From: Eudorina sp. 2006-703-Eu-15
Lineage: Eukaryota > Chlorophyta > Chlorophyceae > Chlamydomonadales > Volvocaceae
Length of the DNA: 64,000 nt
NCBI GenBank assembly: GCA_003117195.1
Contig: BDSI01000056.1
Coordinates: 469,467-533,466, forward strand
Reading direction: 5' to 3'
Below the pieces are notes generated by a model that ran no database searches, was not told where the DNA came from, and saw nothing but the letters and a program-made list of their open reading frames with translations. Each line of letters opens with the position of its first letter. Position 1 is the first letter of the stretch. The position numbers and the translations under genes were made by a program. This document shows, in pieces, positions 24,473 through 32,751 of the stretch.

Positions 24473-25221
24473 ATGCTGCGTGCCACCGCTCGTGCCTCTC
24501 GACCGACCACTTGCGGTCGCAGCTCCCGTGCGCGTTTGATTGTTCGCGCAACGGCGGGTGAGAATTGTGGTCTAGAATGCAATTTACCTAGAATATGATT
24601 TTTGAGAAGTATCCTTTCATATGGGTTGTCAATTTCCATGTTGCAGAGCCTGTGACCGGGAGCAAGAACCTTGAAATCATGCGCAAATTTTCTGAGCAGT
24701 ACGCTCGTCGGTAAGCGTTCTTGTAGTCGCTCGGTAGCGTGCGTGCTTACCGTCGGCATTGGGTGGTCCAGCAGCTTCTGGTTCCATTCGTTTACGCAGG
24801 TCTGGCACATACTTTTGCGTTGACAAATCAGTGACAGCTGTCGTCATCCAAGGTCTAGCAGAGCACAAGGACCAGCTCGGCGCTGCTTTGTGCCCTTGCC
24901 GCCACTACGACGATAAGGAAGCCGAGGCTGCACAGGGGTACTGGAACTGCCCTTGTGTGCCGATGCGCGAACGCAAGGTAGGGTGGGAGCAAGCCGTGAA
25001 AATTCGCTGTAGGGGCTACCATCAATTGTTCGCTTGCCGTTGCCTAAAGTTCTGGGCCAGATATTCATATTTCAATGGTAAGGAGACTTGTGTTTCATTT
25101 ATTGTTGGTTGAACAGGAGTGCCACTGCATGCTCTTCCTCACGGAGGACAACGACTTCGCTGGCCGCGAGCAGACCATTACAATGGACGAGATCAAGAAC
25201 GGCATTACTGGCATGCACTGA
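24473..25221 (+). CDS. FTRB: Ferredoxin-thioredoxin reductase, catalytic (beta) chain
   Basis: Chloroplast 4Fe-4S protein that passes electrons from ferredoxin to thioredoxins, linking light to enzyme redox control. Model: join(24473..24557,24647..24710,24800..24977,25117..25221), 432 nt, 143 aa. Exon 1 encodes MLRATARASRPTTC plus Arg/Ser-rich residues, a typical plastid transit peptide. The mature part carries LEIMRKFSEQYARRSGTYFC and the family signature CPC-X16-CPC-X8-CHC (CPCRHYDD, NCPCVPMRERK, ECHCMLF), so all cluster and redox-active cysteines are present. The C-terminus is DEIKNGITGMH. Splice phases agree at all three introns. A 121-codon open frame on the opposite strand (24445-24810) is its shadow. 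The stop lies only 7 nt from the stop of the convergent small gene. Confidence 0.96.
25178..25182 (-). terminator. Candidate poly(A) signal of the 88-aa gene, inside FTR exon 4
   Basis: TTACA on plus = TGTAA on minus, 47-51 nt past the stop of the convergent small gene. If used, its transcript overlaps the FTR coding sequence in antisense. Confidence 0.3.
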
Positions 25222-25228
25222 GCAAGTG

Positions 25229-25579
25229 TTAGCGTCGTCGCTCCGGCTGAGCAACGATCGTCCGGGCGAGCAGGGCGTCGCTGGCCGCGCGTAGGTGCAT
25301 GATTTGTTCTGCCAATTGCGATGTTCGCGTTTTCCTGGCTGCTAGAGTGTCAGCAGCGGTCATCAGCCGAGAGGTAGAGAGTTCGAGCGGGGCTACAGTG
25401 GCCTGCGCATACGGGTAGGGCGAGTGACGCAATTTTGGTCGGCAGCGCTACGCGGGACAGAACCTCGTAGGACCGTTTATCCTTACCTCGAGCACGTGAA
25501 GCGCTTCGTTGAAGGCTTGCTGATGCTGAAGAGTTAGTCGAGAGACGACTGTTGTTGATGTGGGGTCATTTGTCGCCAT
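25229..25579 (-). CDS. Small helical protein of unknown function (88 aa)
   Basis: Model: complement(join(25229..25402,25487..25579)); 93 + 174 nt, phase 0, consensus donor GAG|GTAAGG and acceptor CGCAG|G. The protein begins MATNDPTSTTVVSRL, ends AQPERRR, and is dominated by Ala, Leu, Gln and Arg with heptad-like spacing (LQHQQAFNEALHVLE, SRLMTAADTLAARK, QLAEQIMHLRAASDALLA), suggesting a short coiled coil such as a subunit of a larger complex. No family is recognised. Support is the good splice pair and the helical pattern; there is no homology evidence. It lies tail to tail with the FTR gene and head to tail with the HMG/histone-fold gene. Confidence 0.55.
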
Positions 25580-25765
25580 GCCAATCTACGAGGATGCGGT
25601 GTGTACAAATGTGTACTTTCTATGTTTTGATGGATTTGGAGAGCCTTGCATTTATGGTATAGTCGCTAATGTGTTATAGTACATGCCGGCATGGACATTA
25701 CGGAAGCATGTCCGAGGACAATGAGCGCGATTTGGCGCGTTACGCGTGGCCCTTATCGGCCGCGT

Positions 25766-25770
25766 TGTAA
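25766..25770 (+). terminator. Candidate poly(A) signal of FTR catalytic chain
   Basis: First TGTAA on the plus strand found after the FTR stop, 545 nt downstream. Its use would make the FTR 3' UTR span the whole convergent small gene. Confidence 0.35.
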
Positions 25771-25804
25771 TTAGCCACCGGGAAGGGTGCTAGCATGGCT
25801 GACG

Positions 25805-25809
25805 TTACA
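25805..25809 (-). terminator. Candidate poly(A) signal of HMG-box/histone-fold gene
   Basis: TTACA on plus = TGTAA on minus, about 780 nt past the stop at 26587. Confidence 0.35.
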
Positions 25810-26586
25810 GCCGCACGCAAATCCTAGCACGCTCTTTGCAAAGCTTGCAAAGTTGCTGATTGGACAACGGCCGATGTATTCGAACCATACGTGGACGGGG
25901 TAGCGCCAAATCTCGGAACCACCATGCATGGAGCATAAGTCCGCGTAAGGGCTGAATCTAACTTCACGAGGCCGGCTTTCACTGCGGTCCGGGAGTCTAC
26001 CACCCCCCCCCCCGCGGTCATCAACAGTAAATAACAGTGAAATAGTGAATGTCATTGACATAGACCTACAGGCGTCCATCCCTTATGATGCGGCCGCGCC
26101 ACCTACTTCCGCTCGGCTGCCAACCGACGGACACCAACCGCGACTGTCCCTGCCCAGACAAGTCACATGCCATGGAAGAGACGTGCTCTTCAATGTGCTG
26201 GCACTGAAGATGTCGTTGACACGGTCAGGCCTGCCCAGACATGCAGACACGGTGACCGCTTCTTAACATCGTCGGAGGAGCTGTCGAAATACCGTAAACC
26301 AATTGCTCCGCGGCCGCTTGACCACGACGACCGTCAACGCACGAGCTTGACACCGTCGAATTGCCGGTCAGCAATCTAGTCATCATGTGACACATTGTAA
26401 GGACATGGCCCAAACCCCAAGCGTTCCAATGAAAGGGTGCTGCTGCATGAGAACCATTTTCATTGTTCACCACGGCTGCCAAGCTGCACGGCGGCCGCAT
26501 GCCTGCTCATCTGCCCTGACAGTTCCGTCCCTTCGTGAATGCCCTGAACGGTAGTGAACCATCAAGAGCGGAACTGGTCCGCGGCC

Positions 26587-27228
26587 TCACTGCGCAAGCC
26601 CAAATGCGCGTTCGATGCTGTTGTTGACGAGCGCCGCAGGCTTTTCCACCCTGGGCTTCTTGTTGGCCGCCTGCGCCGCCTTGCCCTCCTCGGCTGTCAA
26701 CGTCGCAGCGGAAACCATGTTTATGACAGCTGTCAGCCCAGCAGCTGCCATGCGCTTATCGTTTCTGACGCAGCGCTCCACATCGTCCAGTCGTACGGTG
26801 CGCCGCTTGGCACCTGCCGCCACGGCCGAGGCCTTGGCGCAAACCGCGCCCAGGAAGACGTCGGCCGCCGTTGACAACGCCAGTAAGGCGTCCGCTGAGC
26901 AGCGCTGGACCTCTTTATCCAAGCCGACAAGGCGCCGCACCCATGCGGTCGGCAGGCCAGTTGCGGCTTTCGCGCCGCTTGTGCCTTCTTGCTGAGGCTC
27001 GCCAGTTGGGGAACCCGGCTGCGTACCACCGTCAGCCGCCTGTTGCTGCTGTTCATCTGCGCGCGTCTTGTAATTCCTTTTCTCCTCGTCGCTGAGCGCC
27101 TTCCACATCTGTCCTAACTCCTTCGCCACAAGGGTCACTGCTATCTTCTCATGCCCTGCTGCCGCCAGCTTTTGCCTTGCTGCCTCGCGATTTTCATTGC
27201 AGAAAAGCATGTAAGCTGTTGGGGCCAT
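26587..27228 (-). CDS. HMG-box / histone-fold fusion protein
   Basis: Single-exon frame of 213 aa starting at ATG 27228 (MAPTAYMLFCNENREAAR). Residues 1-62 form an HMG box (TAYMLFCNENR, LGQMWKALSDEEKRNY), a minor-groove DNA-bending domain. A Gln/Gly/Pro linker follows (about 63-90). Residues about 90-165 form a histone fold of the NF-YC/CHRAC/POLE4 type: LPTAWVRRLVGLDKEVQRCS, ALLALSTAADVFLGAV, KRRTVRLDDVERCVRNDKRM. The frame continues upstream of 27228 without a stop, but that part has no box residues. Likely nuclear and DNA-bound, with a histone-fold partner needed for dimerisation. Single proteins combining both folds are unusual; usually the two are separate polypeptides. Whether the role is in transcription, replication or remodelling cannot be told. 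Confidence 0.82.
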   Translation of the reverse strand: MAPTAYMLFCNENREAARQKLAAAGHEKIAVTLVAKELGQMWKALSDEEKRNYKTRADEQQQQAADGGTQPGSPTGEPQQEGTSGAKAATGLPTAWVRRLVGLDKEVQRCSADALLALSTAADVFLGAVCAKASAVAAGAKRRTVRLDDVERCVRNDKRMAAAGLTAVINMVSAATLTAEEGKAAQAANKKPRVEKPAALVNNSIERAFGLAQ

Positions 27229-28423
27229 GGTTACGTAAGCGTCACAACGCAATCCTGTCACCGATTGTTTAGGCAACTTCAAGCTCAATGTTTCCGCAAC
27301 TTGATTGACCTTATGTAATTTTATGAAGAAAATGTGTGGTATAGTCGATACCAAAGCGAAACGCCCAGTCTTGTGAGCGCTACCAAAACAACAACGAAGG
27401 AACCCAAGCGATTTACGTCCTGGCTGTTAGGCAACTTATAACATACATTGTAGATACTAAGCAGTACGCAAGCAAGCTTGCTTGCCCGATAACAACTAAC
27501 GATCCCTTGATTGTGGAAACCTGTTTTGGCGCCATTTTGCAACGAACAACCGCAACCAACTTTCTTGTTGCAACTTGCTGGTGCAGCGGTTCAGGAGTTT
27601 TTTCGTCCGTTTGGCCCGTAGAAGCTTGAAGCTTGCAATCCATGACGGTCAAATGCACATAGCTTACAGCAGCAGTGCAGCACATCAGGCTACATCGGCA
27701 GGTTAACCTCCATCGGCTACGTCGGTAGGTAAACGAGGGCGATACGAGGGTAAACGGTACGTGCCAGGACGTGCCAAAGCTGGCTGAGCTTGGCACGTGG
27801 AGATCTGTATTGCAATAGTTTTAGGTTTTGTGATGCCAAATTACCATCACCCGGGAAAGGGACCCTAGGGGATGACGGTGGACAGGACCGGCTTTTCGAT
27901 TGAGTGCCCTATCATAGCGTACGGTTGAAGGGGACTCGTCTTACCCGAAGAAAGTTTGTGCCAGATGTAGTTGTCGGGAGCACACGCGATAGATCGATTC
28001 CGTTCGCCGTGGGTGCGCGGAAGTCCAACCGGCTCTCAAGTGACAATTTCTTCACCTAAACCCCGTGACAAAGGGACCCATATCCGGTGATGCTTAGATG
28101 GCCGACGATTCATGGTGCAATACAGCGTCACAACAGTGCGGGTACGCAGAAAGAGCTTGACAAACAACGTACCGACCATCGTCTCCTGCATCACTCCTGG
28201 TTCCTGGAATACTGTCCTTGAAGCAATTCAACACGGCTACCGTCAACTTGCCGTGGACTTCTCAACCATCACGGCGCCCCGAAAACTTCCTCACGCTCAA
28301 GATCGAATTTGCCCTTACGGCAGTTAAGTGGTGTCAACCATCTTCCGCCCCCAAGCTCGCCTGAACCATGCCCTTGTATCCGTATACTCCCACCTACTCT
28401 CCTTCTTTTCCCCTTCTTAAGGC
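27229..28423. other. Intergenic: HMG-box gene promoter and SCLA1 3' region
   Basis: No gene recognised on either strand. The part from 27664 to 28423 is probably the SCLA1 3' UTR. Confidence 0.5.
27664..27668 (-). terminator. Candidate poly(A) signal of SCLA1
   Basis: TTACA on plus = TGTAA on minus, about 760 nt past the SCLA1 stop. Confidence 0.35.
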
Positions 28424-31400
28424 TCAAGCCAGGCCACGCTCCTGCATAACTCGCAGCATCGTGCTGCCCATCTGCGCGGGCGACTTGGTGACCGTGACGC
28501 CCGCAGCCTCCAGCGCCGCAATCTTGTCCGATGCCCGGCCTTTGCCGCCAGAGATGATGGCGCCAGCGTGGCCCATGCGGCGCCCCGGTGGCGCCGTCAA
28601 GCCTGCTCGGAAAAGGCAACACGCATCAAGCTTGGCAACGTCAATGCCTCTAATTTTTTGCACAGTCTCCGAACCCGAATGTCTGGTATGTCATGCAGGT
28701 CATATATTCCGCATGTACGGCATACGCGTGATATGCCCCGCAAGTCACGCCTGCAGGGAGCGGACTGGTGTTCGCTGTTGGGCAACGTAGATGTAGCTTT
28801 TCAATGCCTCCGCGCTGCATCGCTGCCTTGGCGAAGCATCACAATGTTTGTGTGCTGTTACGGATTCGTTGTCAGCAACCGCCGTCCTGGTTTTCTGACG
28901 GAGATCCTCAGTGCATCGTGGCACGTAGACTTCGTGAACGCACTGCGGAGGGGTTCAGAATATGTGCCCGACTATGCATGCTTCCGGCAATCCTCCTACT
29001 CACCGGCGATGAAGGAAACTACAGGCTTCGTCGTCCCCGACGCCTTGATGAATTCCGCGGCCTCCTCCTCCGCCGTCCCGCCAATCTCACCGATCATGAT
29101 GATCCCCTCCGTCTGTTCCGTGGATTCGCAACAGGCGTGGGCCGTAATGGGACCGTGGGCAGACGAGCCGACAAGGACGTACTGTTTGTAATTCATGAAT
29201 CTAGAAGACAAGTCCACAGTCGTCGTAGCGAGCGCCAAGAAGAAGGATAGCACGTCAGACGCGAGAAAAAAAAACAAAGAGAGCCACGCAGTGAAAGGCA
29301 GCAAGGCACCATGGCTGCACCCTTCAACGGCGTTTTCCGACTGCAATTGGCCTCACAGTCCGTCCAGACAAGTCCCAGCCTTGCAAACGAACATCCTTTA
29401 AAGCGCCCCTGGCCACAGCCACGGCACGGCCAGTCCGTTGGCTACTTGCTTACCGTGCTGAACTTTAATGGTCAGTTCCGCCACCGTTGCACCCCTATCG
29501 CCGCACCTGTGGGTCCTTCACGAAGCGCTCCAAGCAGTCCACGAAGTTGGTGCCATTGAAGGGGTCGCCGCCAATGCCCACGACCGTGGACTGGCCCAGG
29601 CCGTGGTTCGTGGTCTGGAACACGGCCTGAACGGGTGTAGGTGCAATGTGAAGGCGAACCCGGAATGCAACCCACGTTGAACATTCATGTTTGTCGATGC
29701 CGTGGGGGCATTTGACACATCGACAAGTTGCATTAATGTTATCGACGAGCTGGGATGCAAGTTCCAAGTTGTCTACCATTACGGCAAACTACCCCGAACG
29801 TTCGTCCCAGCTCGTTGAATAAACGCCAAGCACCTCTGGGCCGCTGCGGCAGACAATGTCGATCTCTGTGCATGCATGTGCGGAATACAGCCGGCGCGGA
29901 TGGGTTGCAGCAGTGCAAGCCACCATGCCCGCAGTACTCCGAACTCCTATGCACTTTGGGCGGCGGCATAGGTTATGGGTGCGCATGCAAAGCCATTTTC
30001 GGCGCCTGTTGCGAGACATTGGTCGCCCATGACATCCGCCGCACCTCATACGTCAGGGTCCCGGAGCGGCTCACGATGCCGATCTTCCCCGGTTTGTGGA
30101 TGTAGCCCTGCAAATCATAACAAATTCCGCCGGGGGGGAGGGTCCGTCTAATGGGAAAGACACCGGCATTCTGTCTAGAGATCCGCGATTCGAATCCCAG
30201 CTCCCTCCCCTCCATGTGATTCGACGGTTCTGGCGCGGTTTCTAGAAGAGGCAATCGTGGCGCGCTGGTGACCTGGCGTGTTGGCCGGTACGGCTGCATG
30301 AACCCCCGCGCGTGATGAAGGATGGGTACGCAGTCCTTGGTAGGGGCTGATGAGATGAGACGCCTATGAGCTATCTGGGCCCTTTGGAACGCCCGGTCGG
30401 GACTCGGGTCCATCTTGTAACTGTTAGGTCGGAGACGTTTGGCGATCACCTTACGCCCAAGTATACAAGCACTAGGGGAGCCGGAGCACCAGCGATCGCA
30501 CACAGCCTCACCGGCATGATGCCAATTTTGCACTCTCCCGGCTTGATGATCCCCGGGCAATTGGGCCCTATCAGCCGAGTTTTGTTCTGCTCCTGCATCG
30601 TTTTCTTGACCTTAACCTGCAGCCAAGACGACATCGCATTAGATGACCCGTCGGACGGTGAGTCAGCATCGCTGCAAAACGTGGCAAAGCGCGATCAGAC
30701 TCGGCTTGCACACTCGGTCAAGTGTCTCCGGCTCGCGGTGCTGATTCCAACGTGAGGTAGGGATGGTACACTCTGCCCGAGCTGCTTGACGATTACTTCA
30801 CTGCGGACGGACTTGCACCTATGTGCATGGCCTATGAGGTGCGGTTGCTGCTGTGGAGCCCTCAGCAGCATTACCTATGGGGTAACTTCCCTCTCAAAAA
30901 AGTCGCTGTACCCCCTCCGTTAGCCTCAAGGCGCCCCAGCGCGACACCTCTATGAATCCCTGTGGGCATACCTGCTGGCCTCAGTTGGCACAGCGGCCAA
31001 TCGTCTTCCAAACGAGCATGGCTCGCGTTGATCGCATAGCAAGCTGGGCGGCTATGTGATTTTGTCAGGCAAGCCCGGGTCCACCTAGATTGGTGTCAAG
31101 GCGTTGATTGGCCTCGACCGCTGCGCTGCCATGATGAGATATTATACCAACGCGGCCCGCAGACCTGTGAAAGACGGCCATGCTATCCGGCGCCACACCA
31201 CAGATACCCACGACCCAACTCGGCGCCGAAGCCCCGTGACCCCATGCCACCTTGCGTCTTCGCTGTTCTCCCTCTCATGTCTCGGGCTCCCTTACCATGT
31301 CGTGCTGCGGGATGCCCTCCGTGATGCACACCACAAGGTCCAGCTCCGCCTCCACGGCCTCCAGAATAGCCCGGGCCGCGAACGGTGGCGGTACGTAGAT

Positions 31401-32172
31401 GACGGTGGCGTGACAACCGGTGGCGTCCTTCGCCTCTTTGACCGAGTTAAACACCGGCAGACCCAAATGCGTGGTGCCGCCCTTCTTGGGTGTCACGCCA
31501 CCGACCATCTGAGTGCCATAGTCGATGGCCTGGAGGCACGCACGAGCCATATGATGGTGAGGCAGAGAGTTGCAACTTGGGTTAGTGGCGATATGATGCC
31601 ATGGTCCCTGCAACTATCGATGTGGAACCGTTCAATCGGTTTGGAACTGTCGTATATGCGAGCGCAGCGCAAGGTGCGGGGCTGTTTCCGCGAATTCTCC
31701 TGGCCACACCCTCTGTTTCCGTAAATACCCCTGGGTATACCCTCTGTTTCCCATTGCCCTAACCTCGTTCCCTGAAATACCCGTTGACGGCTACTGCTTG
31801 CCTGTTGCGTGTGGAAAGTGCCGTTCTTGCCGGTAATACCCTGGCAGATGACCTTGGTGTTCTTGTCGACAAACACAGCTGGGTTGTATGCCTGCATTGA
31901 GGAGATGTGTCGGGGACGCTCATGCGTGATTCGACCGCGACAACTAAATGGCGCCACACCCTCTGGATCGCTTACCGCCTGGGACGCGAACCCGCGGACA
32001 ATCCCTGTCAGGGCCCCTTCCGACTTGGCGGCGCTGGAGGCGGAACAAAAAGACAAGAAGCCTGTTGCCGGCCACCCTCTTCGGAACGCAATTGCGCTGA
32101 AGAGTCCGCGAGTTGTAATTCACCATTGCAAAATAAGTCGTACCTTGTTGCAGCAAAAATAAAACGCCACAT
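28424..32172 (-). CDS. SCLA1: Succinyl-CoA ligase, alpha subunit (mitochondrial)
   Basis: TCA-cycle enzyme making ATP or GTP from succinyl-CoA together with the beta subunit. Model: complement(join(28424..28602,29004..29112,29507..29626,30045..30107,30512..30616,31296..31529,31802..31891,31976..32033,32144..32172)), 987 nt, 328 aa. Blocks: [20 protein letters not shown] (CoA-binding start), [104 protein letters not shown], and [12 protein letters not shown] with the phosphohistidine. Residues before YNP ([10 protein letters not shown]) look like a mitochondrial presequence. The first coding exon (29 nt, MWRFIFAAT) is the least certain: it is chosen because it supplies an ATG, a donor and the right phase. 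The intron after 31802 has a GC donor (CAG|GCAAGC). Confidence 0.93.
30131..30426 (+). mobile_element. Possible tRNA-derived SINE in SCLA1 intron
   Basis: Within intron 30108-30511, antisense to the gene. A tRNA-like head (about 30136-30210) has a D-arm-like GTCTAATGGGAAAGAC (4-bp stem, GGG in the loop) and a B-box-like GATTCGAATCC, but the T and acceptor stems are only partly paired. About 150 bp later comes a segment (30361-30421) that recurs at 57311-57380 and ends CTTGTAAC in both places. Head, body and shared tail suggest a decayed SINE; the body beyond the head is not otherwise recognised. Confidence 0.4.
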
Positions 32173-32553
32173 TCCTTACGCCCGCTGCAGCGGCCTAAGC
32201 GTATGACTGAATGTGTCGGAGATTACCAGCCACTCGACTGCCACACGCTAACTTCACTACGTGTGATAAGAGATCGTCAATGATGTTTAACCTTGTTGAT
32301 ACGATTGCCAAGCCCAGCGGACAATCACTACGGTGAACCGCGCTCAATCTCAACGACCAGCCTCTCTACACGACACGAAACCAGCAATGGGAAAGGTAAG
32401 TCAAACTTCAGTAAAACATCTAGGTAATGCTGCAGAGCATCCTTTAGAGCTGCCTCTCAGTGACCACAGGTCTTTCTTTTGCGGTTGTGTACAACAAACA
32501 TGCATGTGCTCGTTTGCCGACCTGCGCAATCCCTCTGGCCAAAACGACCTGTG
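32173..32553. promoter_or_regulatory. Divergent promoter region SCLA1 / asparaginyl-tRNA synthetase
   Basis: The two genes start head to head with fewer than 600 bp between translation starts, so the promoters must be shared or overlap. No TATA-like or named motif can be assigned. Confidence 0.55.
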
Positions 32554-32751
32554 ATGCTCAGTAACCTTTCTCTGCTGTCTCGTGTGGTTGCTGGGGCCAC
32601 ATCTAGGATTAATATGCGCTTGTTCCGTGCTCCACGAAGTGCTAGTATTAGGACCCGGCCCCAGCTTGGCACACAAACTCCTTTTGTTAGCTGCTATCCC
32701 CAATCGATTTTGAAAGAAAAAATTTCTCGCTGCCTTGCAACAACCAAAACA
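32554..32751 (+). other. In-frame upstream extension of asparaginyl-tRNA synthetase
   Basis: From ATG 32554 the frame runs 66 codons without a stop into the ATG at 32752. It encodes MLSNLSLLSRVVAGATSR, then many Arg/Ser residues and almost no acidic ones, like a mitochondrial or plastid presequence. Further in-frame ATGs lie at 32500 and 32614. It may be translated, or may just be 5' UTR. Confidence 0.45.

Larger units (their letters stand above)
25580..26586. other. Intergenic: small-gene promoter, FTR 3' UTR end and HMG gene 3' region
   Basis: No further gene seen. It contains the candidate FTR poly(A) signal, the candidate signal of the HMG-box gene, and a run of 10 or more C at about 26002-26015. 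Confidence 0.5.

Noticed and set aside
24445..24810. 121-codon minus-strand frame
   Set aside because: Antisense to FTR exons 1-2, whose splice phases and conserved residues are convincing; no domain on the minus strand.
30131..30215. A functional tRNA gene
   Set aside because: A D-arm-like and B-box-like sequence are present, but the T stem has mismatches, the acceptor stem is incomplete and no sound anticodon arm forms; treated as a SINE-like head instead.
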